Shown here in pieces: positions 7,533-17,055 of a stretch of 64,000 bases of DNA. The translations under genes and the position numbers were made by a program. Under the pieces are notes generated by a model. That model saw only the letters and a program-made list of their open reading frames with translations, did not search any database and was not told where the DNA came from. Position 1 is the first letter of the stretch. Each line of letters starts with the position of its first letter. Source of the stretch: Neobacillus sp. Marseille-Q6967 (lineage in GTDB: Bacteria > Bacillota > Bacilli > Bacillales > Cytobacillaceae); assembly GCF_946151075.1 (NCBI RefSeq), contig NZ_OX267715.1, positions 434,001 to 498,000 on the forward strand. Direction: 5' to 3'.

Positions 7533-8507
7533 ATGCTGCCGAATCGATTGTCTCCTGGTGATGAAATCAGGGTGATTGCGCCATCGACTAGTATGGCTGT
7601 AATAAAAGGGAAACAAGTTGAAATTGCTACTGAGCGTCTGACGAATTTAGGCTTTCATGTTACATTTGGAAAACATGTTGATGAACACGATGAATTTTTT
7701 ACAACTTCAATCGAACAACGACTGGAGGATTTGCATGATGCATTTCGAGACCCTAATGTAAAAGGGATTCTTACTGCAATTGGAGGATATCATGCCAATC
7801 AATTATTAAAGAGTATCGATTATGATTTGATCAGAGAAAATCCAAAGGTGTTTTGCGGGTTCAGCGATATTACCGCGTTAAGCAACGCAATTTACCGTAA
7901 AACAGGGTTAATTACATATTCAGGACCACACTTCTCAAGCTTTGGTGTAAAATATGGAGTAGATTATACGCTGCAATCCTTTCTAGAAGCATTAACGAAT
8001 GACGCTCCATATGAAATGGTTCCATCTACCTCCTGGAGTGATGATAAATGGTTCTTGGATCAAGAAGATAGAAAGTTTATTGAACAAGAAGGATACTTGG
8101 TCATTCAGGAAGGTAAGGCAGAAGGAACCCTTATTGGTGGAAATCTATGTACCTTGAACTTATTGCAGGGTACCGAATATATGCCTTCGTTAAAAAATTC
8201 GATTCTGTTTATAGAGGATGATGAAGAATCACATGCTCATTCCTTTGACCGGGATCTTCAGTCCATTCTCCATTTACCGGATGCTAACGAAATTAGGGGA
8301 ATATTAATTGGCAGGTTTCAAAACGGTTCAAATGTAACGGAAACAGCCATAAAAAGAATTATTCAAACAAAGGAAGAATTAAGAGATATACCTGTTATTG
8401 CAAATGTCAATTTTGGTCATGTCCAACCGATTACGACCATTCCTATAGGTGTTCACGCAGACATTTCAGCAGAAGGTGCAATGACTAATATTATGATTTA
8501 TCCATAA
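7533..8507 (+). CDS. S66-family LD-carboxypeptidase / MccF-like serine peptidase
   Basis: A 324-residue protein. S66 enzymes cut the L,D bond of muropeptide tetrapeptides during wall recycling; MccF relatives cleave microcin C-type nucleotide conjugates. The nucleophile motif CGFSDITAL has Ser111, the second triad residue is the Glu of LFIEDDEES, and the His is in NVNFGHVQP. The N-terminal LSPGDEIRVIAPSTS is typical. AAAGGAGG precedes ATG 7533. Monocistronic, with a bidirectional terminator at its end. No signal peptide is seen, so it is probably cytoplasmic. LdcA and MccF roles cannot be separated from sequence alone. Confidence 0.88.
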   Translation: MLPNRLSPGDEIRVIAPSTSMAVIKGKQVEIATERLTNLGFHVTFGKHVDEHDEFFTTSIEQRLEDLHDAFRDPNVKGILTAIGGYHANQLLKSIDYDLIRENPKVFCGFSDITALSNAIYRKTGLITYSGPHFSSFGVKYGVDYTLQSFLEALTNDAPYEMVPSTSWSDDKWFLDQEDRKFIEQEGYLVIQEGKAEGTLIGGNLCTLNLLQGTEYMPSLKNSILFIEDDEESHAHSFDRDLQSILHLPDANEIRGILIGRFQNGSNVTETAIKRIIQTKEELRDIPVIANVNFGHVQPITTIPIGVHADISAEGAMTNIMIYP

Positions 8508-8508
8508 G

Positions 8509-8537
8509 AAAGGGGGAATCTTTACGATTCCCCCTTT
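8509..8537. terminator. Bidirectional terminator between convergent genes
   Basis: AAAGGGGGAATC and GATTCCCCCTTT form a perfect 12-bp stem around TTTAC, serving both the S66 peptidase gene and the potassium-transporter gene. Confidence 0.85.
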
Positions 8538-8541
8538 ACGA

Positions 8542-9903
8542 TTATCCAATTGTAACTTTTTCCTTTGGAAAGTGAATTTTCTCTTGGCTGTTGCCTTTTC
8601 CCCTTAAAATTAGCAGACAAGTAACAATTCCAACTCTTCCAATAAACATTAATATAATAATCAAAATCTTTCCGAATGTTGAAAGCCTTGGAGTTAACCC
8701 CATCGATAATCCATTTGTTCCGAACGCTGAGGATACTTCGAAAATTACTTCAATGACCGTACCTTTTTCGGTAACGGATAATATTAACACTGAAACTAAA
8801 CATAGAATCGCGGCTGTTGAAATTACAATAAATGATTTCAGGACATCTTCGTTATGAAGCTCTCTTCGAAAAATTTTAATCGAACCTTTACCCCGTGCAT
8901 AAAAGAAAACTGCTAAAAGGACGATGGCGAATGTAGTGGTCCGGATTCCTCCGCTGGCACTGCTTGGAGATCCTCCAATAAACATTAGAATCGAAATAAA
9001 CAGCTGGTTACTCGGTGTAAACTCATTTAAATCCATTGTGGCTAATCCAGCACTTTTGGTTGTCGCAGAATGGAAAAGTGAGTAAAAAAACGATTCATGC
9101 CAGGATTTATCTGCGAAGAAATGATAGCTGTCAAGTAAATAAATGATGATAGCTCCAGCAACCGTAAGAATGACAAAAGTAGAGGTTGTCAGCTTTGTAA
9201 AAAGTGTAAAATGATATTTTTTCTTGCTTTTTAGACTTAAAAAGAATTCATAAACCTCGACGATAACGGGGAAGCCGATGGCACCAATAATCATTAGGAT
9301 TATAATAATGGTTTGGACAATATAGTCATTGCTAAAAGGAATAAGTGATTCCCCGGTAATATCAAAACCTGCATTCGTGGCAGCGCTAATTGAACCAAAA
9401 AATCCGTGTTTAAAGGCTGTAGTAGGACTTTCAAAATATTTCATAAAACGAAAACCTAATATGATCCCGCCGATCACTTCAAATGAAATGATAGTGATAA
9501 ATATCCGTTTTGCAAGCTGGACCAATCCGGATAGGTTCGATTGGTTTTGGTCAATCATGATGAGCTGCCGTTCTTTTAATCCTACTTTTTTCCCAATCAT
9601 GATCCACACAAAGGTACTTAACGACATTACACCGAGGCCGCCTAGTTGGAGAATTATACATAAAAGAAAAATTCCAAAATTATTGAAGGTATCCTTTATC
9701 GTTATGGTCGCTAATCCTGTTACACTAATGGCACTTGCTGATGTAAAAAGGGCATCGATAAAACTTAAGGATACTCCTTCATGACGGGCTATCGGAATTA
9801 ATAATAAAATGGTAGAAATCACTAAAGCAGATAAATAAAAAATAACAATTAATTGGATGGTTGATAACTCTTTTTTTAATGGAAACTTTTTAGGCTTATT
9901 CAT
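8542..9903 (-). CDS. TrkH/Ktr-family potassium channel subunit (KtrB/KtrD type)
   Basis: A 453-residue polytopic membrane protein with the fourfold M1-P-M2 design of the Trk/Ktr/HKT superfamily. Pore loops are visible as SASAISVTGLATI, AATNAGFDITG, SATTKSAGLATMD and SSAFGTNGLSMG, each with the filter Gly. It should form the ion-conducting homodimer of a Ktr K+ uptake system, with a cytosolic KtrA/C ring that is not encoded here. A GGAAGGG site lies before the ATG at 9903. KtrB and KtrD cannot be told apart here. Orphan transmembrane genes are normal for ktrD. Confidence 0.9.
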   Translation of the reverse strand: MNKPKKFPLKKELSTIQLIVIFYLSALVISTILLLIPIARHEGVSLSFIDALFTSASAISVTGLATITIKDTFNNFGIFLLCIILQLGGLGVMSLSTFVWIMIGKKVGLKERQLIMIDQNQSNLSGLVQLAKRIFITIISFEVIGGIILGFRFMKYFESPTTAFKHGFFGSISAATNAGFDITGESLIPFSNDYIVQTIIIILMIIGAIGFPVIVEVYEFFLSLKSKKKYHFTLFTKLTTSTFVILTVAGAIIIYLLDSYHFFADKSWHESFFYSLFHSATTKSAGLATMDLNEFTPSNQLFISILMFIGGSPSSASGGIRTTTFAIVLLAVFFYARGKGSIKIFRRELHNEDVLKSFIVISTAAILCLVSVLILSVTEKGTVIEVIFEVSSAFGTNGLSMGLTPRLSTFGKILIIILMFIGRVGIVTCLLILRGKGNSQEKIHFPKEKVTIG

Positions 9904-10053
9904 TGCACCCTTCCTTATGTAATCTAAAAGATATTCTATAATAATTAGTGAAAAAAGTAAAAGAGGGGCTGTTTGTCAAGTTCCCACTAGAATTTTCTGA
10001 CATTTTTCTTTATGCTAGAGTTACAGTAAATCTTCGCAAATTAGAGGTGGACT

Positions 10054-13000
10054 ATGTCAATCATCAGCCAGCTTAAAACCCTATACGAACAAAAGCAATT
10101 TCATCAAGCACTCAATATCCTTTCGACTGAAATAAATCGGATGAAAAAACTAAGATATTCTGATTTTAAAAATGAATTAAACAAGATTAACTCATCAGAA
10201 GAATTTCAAGTACTAATTCGATTGACTGACCATTTTCTAATGTATCATTTTAGCTCCTTTATTGCCCGGTTCGCGTACCGGAGATTTCCGGATTTATTAA
10301 CCACGTCCTGGTATTGTGAGGAGTTATTGGATCATGGCAGGCTTTTAGAGGCAGATGACCTCATCACAAAGGTATTGGATGAAGTTAACAAAGATATTAA
10401 TGAGAGCGAGGAAGTAGAGCGCCTTTATTTTTGCAAGATTCGTTGTCTGCTAGAGATGAAGCGGATGAAGGAAGCAGTAAAAGTCCTTGAAACGCTGAAA
10501 AAATCGCCAAGACCAATAGCTGATAAAGTTGGTTATGTGTTCATGCAGCTTGGAGACCGAGTGCAAGCTGAACAATATTTTCGGCAGGGATTAGAAATAC
10601 CTGAAAAAGCGCGCCATTGCTACGTGTTATTATCGGGCCTGAAGGCAGCTAACGGACAAATAGCAAATTCCTTAGCTTTAATAGAGGAAGCAGAAAAGCT
10701 GTTCCCGGAAACACCCGCTTTTATGGTTGAAAAAATAAAACGTTTCAGGGACTTAGGTAATTGGACTGAAGTCCTTAAGCAGATTGAACAGTTAAATGAA
10801 TGGATCCCTGATTATGCATACAAAGGATATTTCACTCATTTAACTGAAATCGCCCATTACCAATTAAATGATTTGACACAACTCGAACACAACAGTAAAA
10901 AGTCTATTTTTAAGGACAAAAATAACGAAGGGGAAATAAGGAAATTAAATATTAAGCCAATCCTTCAAAAAAATAATTACTGTGTTCCTGCCAGTTTGGA
11001 AATGATTCTTACTTATTATGGTAAAAACATTACACAGGATGAAATTGCTGGGCATATTTTTGAACATACGGGTTCAAAGCTATCCACTACAATTGAGTAC
11101 CTTGAAAAAAGTGGTTTTGTTTGCCGTCAATTTATTGGGAATAAAGAAATCTACACAACTCTTTTAGACAAGGGTATCCCTGTTTTATTAAGTGTTGATT
11201 TTGAACACTCTTCACATGTACATGTGTTGACGGGGTATGACAGCAGATTCGATTTATATCATATCCAAGACCCCAATTCACTTGAAACCATGTATCTTTC
11301 AAGTGATGAACTAGAAAAAGCGAATGCAGCAACGAGTTATATGTCCATTGTCTTTACTCCAAAGGAACGAGCTGCAGAAATATCCTTCTTAGAAGAAAAA
11401 GAAGATCAGTATTTCCGCTCTCTTCATGAATTTGGTGAAAAAATGGAAGAGGATGAATCCACACATAAAGAGCATTTTTATCAATTTTTAAGGAAACATA
11501 TCGAAGTTCCTTACACACCGATCTATGTTGTGAAGCATTTTTCCTTTGAAGAATATAAGGATTTCATTCTTCAATGTGCGGAAAGGTTGAAGGAGAAATA
11601 TCCAGACTATGATTTTATGAATCTGCATGTTTCACAGGCATTTTTACGGCTGCACTTAATGGAAAATGCAAACCAACAGCTCGCTCATGTTAAACAAACG
11701 AGTTTCAGCCCTTTATTTCATTTTTTAAAGGGAAGAATCGCATTGTTTTTTGATCAGTACGATAAAGCGATAGACTCTTTTAGAAAATCACTCCAGCTTG
11801 ACCCGGAACAATATTATACATGGAGTTATCTTGCCCTTTCTTATTTATTCGCCAAGGATGTTAACAAGGCAGATTATTACTCATCAATCAGTCTAGAACT
11901 TGCATCTCATGATCGATTTATTCGTATGAACCATGCGGCAGTTTTAGTAGAAAAGAAAATGTTTGATGAAGCGCGGAGAATGTACGATCAACTTATTCGT
12001 GAAGAGCCGGGAGACGGGCACACCTGGTATGAAAGGGCAAGACTTGACCAAAAATTGGGGAGGTTTCGCAGAGCGCTAAGAGGTTTTAAACAATCCATTA
12101 AACTTGAAAATCATCTTCCTTATGCCTATTTAGCTGCAGCGGATGTATTGGAATATGAAATAGGAAAGTCCCAAGAGGCGGAGGGGATTTTACTTTCAGG
12201 TCTTAATTACGCAAAGTCCTCCCAGATATATATTCGACTAGGAGAGTATTACCTTGAACGCAAGCGCTATCGTGATTCGGAATGTTATTTTAGAAAATGT
12301 ATCGATTTATTTCCTAATGACCCTTTCGCTTATGTAGGACTCACAGAAATCTTTGCTCGTGAGGAAAATAAGGAAAAGGCCCTCTATTTTATTCAAGAAC
12401 ATGAAGGCCGCTTCGAAGATAATAGTGAATTTTTAATCAATACGGGCCGAATTCTTTCAGAACGGTCAAAGGAAACTGATAGTGTTCCGTTTTTGGAAAA
12501 AGCCCTTCAGCTTGTTGAAAAAGGTATTCATCACATTCAATCAAATCTTGATGAAGCGTTAGAGTTATATGTGAAAATAACGGAAGAAAACGGTTTTGAG
12601 GACAGAGCGATAGGATTTCTACAGCAAAAATTTAATGAAAATCCTGAATCCTTGGAGTTTAAATGTTATGAAGGTACTTTACACGAAGAAAAACATCATT
12701 TTTCCTTAGCGATAGATTGTTATCAAACTGCACTTAAGGTGAAAGAAGACGCATTCCCTTATTATCGTTTAGGAGAAGTCTACTTTAATATAGAGCAATA
12801 TAAACGAGCTGCAATCGCTTTTAAAAACTGTTTGCAGCTCAATCGTAATATTGATCAAGCGTACCTAAGGCTAGCAGAAATTTCAGCCCTGATAGGAGAT
12901 TACGAAGAGGAAATTCATCATCTTATGGAGTTATTCGATATCGATCCTTTAAGTGTGAACCCTGAATATTTATCCTCATTGCTTGATAACAAGGGAAATC

Positions 13001-14211
13001 AACAATTATTGGTGAAAATTCAATCGCTTGGGGCGAGTATACCAGAAATATGGAAACTTGATGCACAAGCCTATGTCTACGGTTCACTGGGAAATATTCC
13101 ATTAGAAGAAGAGTATGTATTAGCCGCTCTTTCTATTAAACCTGAGATGACAGAATTACTTCATCACCATGCTAAGGTTTTGATAAAGAAGAAACAATGG
13201 GGCAAGGTTACAGCAGTTTTAACAGATCTTTTAAATAAACATCCTGGGGACGAAGAGTTATATCATACGTTAATCCTCTATACCGCGGCCTCAAATCAAT
13301 GGTCCAAACTCACTACCTTTCTTTATCATTTAAAAGGGACGAAACAGGATAGAAGTACAAGATTTTTACTTGCTGCGGAGGCAGGACAACAGTATATTTC
13401 AGAAAAGAATTGGAACGAAGAAGAAGGTAATATATTCGGACGTTTTGTTCGCAGATTAAAGAATCGTACTAAACAGATTTCTATATTTGGTACGGTGATT
13501 GAATTGTATGAGACTGCATTAAAGTTAGATAAAAGAAATTTATCTGCCATAAGCCGATTGGCGAAATTTTATGAGAATTTCGAGCTTGTCGATGATTCAA
13601 GAAGAATTCTGCAGAAAGCATTAAAGGAAAACTGGGATGACCGAATTGTCTATCAATTAGGAATGATCCTTTTAGAAATCGAAGAATACCAGGAAGCACT
13701 CCGGTTGTTTGAGCGCCAGCTTCATCATGATCCGGAAGATACACATCTGCAATACCTGATTGCGATTGTTTTTTATGAAATGGGTGAACTGGAGGAGGCA
13801 GAAAGAAGGCTGATAAGAATTATCCAGGATAATCCTTTTGAGCCGAATGTCCACTTTAAGTTAGGTTCAATTTGGAATCAGCAAAAACGATTAGCTGAGG
13901 CAAAGGAAGTTCTGGAACAAGGTCTTGCCTATCATCCCTTCGACTGTAATATTAAAATTCAGGTAAGTAGCACTTACCGCCACTTAAAAGAGAATAATAG
14001 AGCTCTATTCCTTATTGAAGAGGTTCTTGAACAAGAACAATTGAACCTAGAAGCCCATTTTCAAAAGGCCTGCATTCTTGCTTTATTAAATTTTACAAAA
14101 AAGGCACAACAAGAGCTTGATTTTGTTTTTGAAAATGATGATAGTGGATACTATTTGGAAAAGGCAGGAAATAGTGAAGAGTTAATAAACCTAATAGTAG
14201 TACAAGACTAA
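10054..14211 (+). CDS. Giant TPR protein with embedded C39-like cysteine peptidase domain
   Basis: A 1385-residue protein. Residues 1-290 are helical TPR-like repeats. Residues about 300-450 form a papain-fold C39-like domain with Cys310 in NNYCVPASLEMIL, a His in SHVHVLTGYD and a D/N in HIQDPNS. Residues about 500-1370 carry many TPR repeats with the A-x-x-x-Y-x-x-A-L-x-L-x-P pattern. C39 peptidases usually cleave double-glycine leaders in exporters, but no membrane segment or ABC ATPase is present here, so a cytosolic peptidase or scaffold is more likely. GAGGTGG precedes the ATG. Single-gene unit with its own terminator. Confidence 0.85.
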   Translation: MSIISQLKTLYEQKQFHQALNILSTEINRMKKLRYSDFKNELNKINSSEEFQVLIRLTDHFLMYHFSSFIARFAYRRFPDLLTTSWYCEELLDHGRLLEADDLITKVLDEVNKDINESEEVERLYFCKIRCLLEMKRMKEAVKVLETLKKSPRPIADKVGYVFMQLGDRVQAEQYFRQGLEIPEKARHCYVLLSGLKAANGQIANSLALIEEAEKLFPETPAFMVEKIKRFRDLGNWTEVLKQIEQLNEWIPDYAYKGYFTHLTEIAHYQLNDLTQLEHNSKKSIFKDKNNEGEIRKLNIKPILQKNNYCVPASLEMILTYYGKNITQDEIAGHIFEHTGSKLSTTIEYLEKSGFVCRQFIGNKEIYTTLLDKGIPVLLSVDFEHSSHVHVLTGYDSRFDLYHIQDPNSLETMYLSSDELEKANAATSYMSIVFTPKERAAEISFLEEKEDQYFRSLHEFGEKMEEDESTHKEHFYQFLRKHIEVPYTPIYVVKHFSFEEYKDFILQCAERLKEKYPDYDFMNLHVSQAFLRLHLMENANQQLAHVKQTSFSPLFHFLKGRIALFFDQYDKAIDSFRKSLQLDPEQYYTWSYLALSYLFAKDVNKADYYSSISLELASHDRFIRMNHAAVLVEKKMFDEARRMYDQLIREEPGDGHTWYERARLDQKLGRFRRALRGFKQSIKLENHLPYAYLAAADVLEYEIGKSQEAEGILLSGLNYAKSSQIYIRLGEYYLERKRYRDSECYFRKCIDLFPNDPFAYVGLTEIFAREENKEKALYFIQEHEGRFEDNSEFLINTGRILSERSKETDSVPFLEKALQLVEKGIHHIQSNLDEALELYVKITEENGFEDRAIGFLQQKFNENPESLEFKCYEGTLHEEKHHFSLAIDCYQTALKVKEDAFPYYRLGEVYFNIEQYKRAAIAFKNCLQLNRNIDQAYLRLAEISALIGDYEEEIHHLMELFDIDPLSVNPEYLSSLLDNKGNQQLLVKIQSLGASIPEIWKLDAQAYVYGSLGNIPLEEEYVLAALSIKPEMTELLHHHAKVLIKKKQWGKVTAVLTDLLNKHPGDEELYHTLILYTAASNQWSKLTTFLYHLKGTKQDRSTRFLLAAEAGQQYISEKNWNEEEGNIFGRFVRRLKNRTKQISIFGTVIELYETALKLDKRNLSAISRLAKFYENFELVDDSRRILQKALKENWDDRIVYQLGMILLEIEEYQEALRLFERQLHHDPEDTHLQYLIAIVFYEMGELEEAERRLIRIIQDNPFEPNVHFKLGSIWNQQKRLAEAKEVLEQGLAYHPFDCNIKIQVSSTYRHLKENNRALFLIEEVLEQEQLNLEAHFQKACILALLNFTKKAQQELDFVFENDDSGYYLEKAGNSEELINLIVVQD

Positions 14212-14239
14212 ACAGACATGTAAAAGTGTCTGTTTTTCT
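14211..14239 (+). terminator. Terminator after the TPR gene
   Basis: AACAGACA and TGTCTGTT pair around a loop rich in A, followed by TTTCTTTT. Confidence 0.85.
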
Positions 14240-14325
14240 TTTGGCTCCAAAATGATGAAAGAAACAAAAAACTCACTCATAGAATGAAATAAAAGGATTG
14301 ACTTTGTTTGAAAAGGGGTGTCAAG

Positions 14326-15684
14326 TTGGAGCAATCATATCTAATAAAACCATTACTTGATGAAACACTGCCGATGATTGATTATGGCAAAGGTGTATTT
14401 TTATATGATAAAGAAGGAAAAGAATACCTTGATGCCGCTTCTGGGGCCGTCACCGCCAATATTGGACACGGAATCCCTGAAATTATTGAAGCGATGCAGG
14501 ACCAAGCTAAGAAAGTATCATTTGTCTATCGTTCTCAATTTACTAGTGAGCCTGCAGAGAAATTAGCATCAAAAATCGCAGAATTAACCCCTGGAGACCT
14601 GAATTGGTGTTTCTTTGTAAACAGCGGGTCCGAAGCAACTGAAACAGCCATGAAGATGGCCATTCAATATTGGCAGGAACAAGGCATCCATACAAAAACG
14701 AAGGTGCTGTCGAGATGGGTCAGCTACCATGGAATCACCTTAGGCGCTTTATCCATGTCGGGACACACAGGGCGGAGAGCAAGGTTTGTTCCATTACTGG
14801 AGGATTTTCCGGTCATTAATCCTCCTTATTGCTACCGATGCCCTTATACTCTTGATGCACCTGGATGTGGTTTTCTTTGTGCACACGAATTAGAAACAGC
14901 AATCAAACGAATCGGTGCAGATAAGATTGCGGCCTTTATTGCTGAGCCGGTGGTAGGAGCTGCAGGCGGTGCCATTACCCCGCCAAAGGGTTATTTTAAA
15001 GTAATAAAGGAAATCTGCGAAAAGAATAACATCCTTTTTATAGCTGATGAAGTGATGACAGGCTTTGGCCGAACCGGAACAATGCTGGCAATCGAGCAGT
15101 GGGATGTTATTCCTGATATCGTTGCTCTAGGAAAAGGGATGGGAGCAGGTTATGCACCTATAGCTGCAGCTGTTGCCAGCAAAAAGGTGATGGAGCCGAT
15201 TTTTGCAGGATCAAAGGTGGTGATGAGTGGTCACACCTTAAGCGCCAACCCTCAATCCTGTGCTGTTTCCCTTGCTGTTCTTGAGTATCTGGAGAAACAT
15301 AAGATTGTAAGTGAAGTAGAATCAAAGAGTGTTTACTTAAAAAAACACCTTGAAAAACTGGGGAAATCATACAGCTTTATTGGTGATATCCGTGGGAAAG
15401 GATTATTGCTCGGGGTAGAATTTGTTGAAGACCCTGGTGGAAAAAAGCCTTTTCCTAGAACCGCCATGGTCACGCAGAAGATGATAGCCATTGCGAAAGA
15501 AAAAGGTCTCCTTGTTTACCCGGCAGGAGCAGGAATTGATGGTATGAATGGTGACTCAATTATTATTTCTCCGCCCTTATCCATTACTAAAAGAGAAATT
15601 GAATTGTTAGTTAATCGCTTAAGAGATACATTTGAGACTTTTTCTTCCCTATTGAAAACAGATGAGATAGCGGGTGGTGCGTGA
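14326..15684 (+). CDS. yodT: Class III PLP-dependent aminotransferase (YodT-like)
   Basis: A 452-residue fold-type I aminotransferase. Signatures are DAASGAVTANIGHG, the PLP-phosphate contact NSGSEATETAMK, the Cys cluster YCYRCPYTLDAPGCGFLCAHE, FIADEVMTGFGRTG and the Schiff-base Lys of LGKGMGAGYAPIAA. In B. subtilis the homologue heads the yodT-S-R-Q-P group next to kamA, and the same order is seen here. It probably transaminates an intermediate derived from beta-lysine. AGGGGTG at 14313-14319 favours TTG 14326 over the upstream TTG at 14308. The next gene starts right after its stop. The exact substrate is inferred. Confidence 0.85.
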   Translation: MEQSYLIKPLLDETLPMIDYGKGVFLYDKEGKEYLDAASGAVTANIGHGIPEIIEAMQDQAKKVSFVYRSQFTSEPAEKLASKIAELTPGDLNWCFFVNSGSEATETAMKMAIQYWQEQGIHTKTKVLSRWVSYHGITLGALSMSGHTGRRARFVPLLEDFPVINPPYCYRCPYTLDAPGCGFLCAHELETAIKRIGADKIAAFIAEPVVGAAGGAITPPKGYFKVIKEICEKNNILFIADEVMTGFGRTGTMLAIEQWDVIPDIVALGKGMGAGYAPIAAAVASKKVMEPIFAGSKVVMSGHTLSANPQSCAVSLAVLEYLEKHKIVSEVESKSVYLKKHLEKLGKSYSFIGDIRGKGLLLGVEFVEDPGGKKPFPRTAMVTQKMIAIAKEKGLLVYPAGAGIDGMNGDSIIISPPLSITKREIELLVNRLRDTFETFSSLLKTDEIAGGA

Positions 15685-16377
15685 ATGGAAAACCCATTTG
15701 GAAAAATAACTACTATAGAAAAGGTGATGGATTTATTTCATGACGGGATGACCTTGATGTTTGGCGGTTTCGGTGGTGTTGGCAGTCCGCCGTCACTCAT
15801 TGATGCTATTCTTGAAAAAGGTATTCGTGATCTAACACTGATAGGAAATGATACAGGATTTCCTCATATTGGCATTGGGAAGATTGTCAGCCAAGAACGA
15901 GCTGTGAAAGTGATTGCTTCCCATATTGGTTCAAATCCTATTGCAGGCAGGCTGATGCATGAGGGGAAAATGGAGGTTGAGTTTTCACCGCAGGGAATCT
16001 TAGCGGAAAGAATCCGTGCAGGCGGGGTGGGACTTCCGGCGATTTTAACGGATATTGGCATGGATGTGGAAATGGTATCAAAAAATAAACCGCTTTTTCA
16101 TCTAAATGGAAGGGATTATTTGATAGAGACTGCGTTAACTGCGGAGGTATCTATTGTTTATGCCAAAAAATCCGATCCATATGGGAACCTCATTTATGAT
16201 AAAAGTGCTCGGAACACGAATCCACTCGTTGCAATGGCAGGAAATGTAACCATCGTGGAAGTGGAGGAAATTGTTCCACTGGGATGTTTGCAGCCTGATG
16301 AAATTATTACTCCAGGAGTATTCGTTGATTATGTAATTCCTTCGAAAGGCGTGAACTGGAAATGGGCATGGGAGTAG
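15685..16377 (+). CDS. yodS: 3-oxoacid CoA-transferase, subunit A (YodS-like)
   Basis: A 230-residue alpha subunit of a class I CoA-transferase, starting with the typical GMTLMFGGFGGVGSPPSLIDAI and containing GNDTGFPHIGIGK and FSPQGILAERIRAGG, the ADP/CoA-contact region. It pairs with the beta subunit encoded next, overlapping by 16 bases. The complex moves CoA between a short acyl-CoA and a keto or hydroxy acid; here the acid is probably a lysine-derived six-carbon acid. No gap separates it from the aminotransferase gene, so they share a transcript. Confidence 0.88.
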   Translation: MENPFGKITTIEKVMDLFHDGMTLMFGGFGGVGSPPSLIDAILEKGIRDLTLIGNDTGFPHIGIGKIVSQERAVKVIASHIGSNPIAGRLMHEGKMEVEFSPQGILAERIRAGGVGLPAILTDIGMDVEMVSKNKPLFHLNGRDYLIETALTAEVSIVYAKKSDPYGNLIYDKSARNTNPLVAMAGNVTIVEVEEIVPLGCLQPDEIITPGVFVDYVIPSKGVNWKWAWE

Positions 16378-17027
16378 AAACCCGCAACCGGATTGCTAGA
16401 AGAGCAGCAGAGGAAATCCAAAATGGTATGGTTGTAAACCTTGGAATCGGAATTCCTTCACTCGTTCCAAATTATTTACCTTCAGAAATGAACGTAATGT
16501 TTCATGCTGAAAATGGGATCACTGGAATGGGACCAAGTCCCCAAAAGGGGATGGAAGATGAAAACTTATGTAATGCCGGTGGTTTTCCCGTCACGCTAAC
16601 CATCGGAGGTTCCTATTGTGACAGCGCTACTTCGTTTGCCATGATTAGGAGAGGACGAGTGGACTTAACCATATTAGGATCGCTTCAAGTCAGCGAACGG
16701 GGGGATCTTGCAAATTGGATAGTTCCTGGCAAGAAAGTCCCTGGAATGGGCGGGGCAATGGAACTTGCCCAGAAAGCGCGGAAAGTCATTGTTTTAATGA
16801 GTCATTGTGATAAAGCAGGAAAACCAAAAATTGTTTCCTCCTGTTCTCTGCCCTTAACCTCTGCTGCATGTGTCGATTTAATCATGACCGACCTTGCAGT
16901 CTTTAAAGTCACGACGGAAGGTTTAGTGCTAACCGAGTTATTTGCCCCTTATGATTTAGATCTTGTAAAAACAGAGACTGGGTGTACGTTCAAAATAAGT
17001 GAGGATTTACGAAAAATACCTTACTAG
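16362..17027 (+). CDS. yodR: 3-oxoacid CoA-transferase, subunit B (YodR-like)
   Basis: A 221-residue beta subunit. The catalytic Glu that carries the acyl-CoA thioester is in the conserved FHAENGITGMGP, and the C-terminal part has GGAMELAQKARKVIVLMSHCDKAGKPKIV, typical of the family. Its start lies inside the end of the alpha-subunit gene, a sign of translational coupling and 1:1 production. A second ATG two codons in (16368) is also possible. Acts in the cytoplasm in the beta-lysine cluster. Confidence 0.88.
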   Translation: MGMGVETRNRIARRAAEEIQNGMVVNLGIGIPSLVPNYLPSEMNVMFHAENGITGMGPSPQKGMEDENLCNAGGFPVTLTIGGSYCDSATSFAMIRRGRVDLTILGSLQVSERGDLANWIVPGKKVPGMGGAMELAQKARKVIVLMSHCDKAGKPKIVSSCSLPLTSAACVDLIMTDLAVFKVTTEGLVLTELFAPYDLDLVKTETGCTFKISEDLRKIPY

Positions 17028-17055
17028 CAGCTCTAATAAAAAAGGAGTGGCGCGG

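Noticed and set aside
8591-9784. Plus-strand frames of 88 and 151 codons
   Set aside because: They run antisense through the potassium-transporter gene and have no ribosome sites or family motifs.
14290-14325. A second sigma-54 promoter before the yodT-like gene
   Set aside because: TTGGCTCC at 14241 has the -24 GG but no GC ten bases later, and no other candidate fits the -24/-12 spacing.
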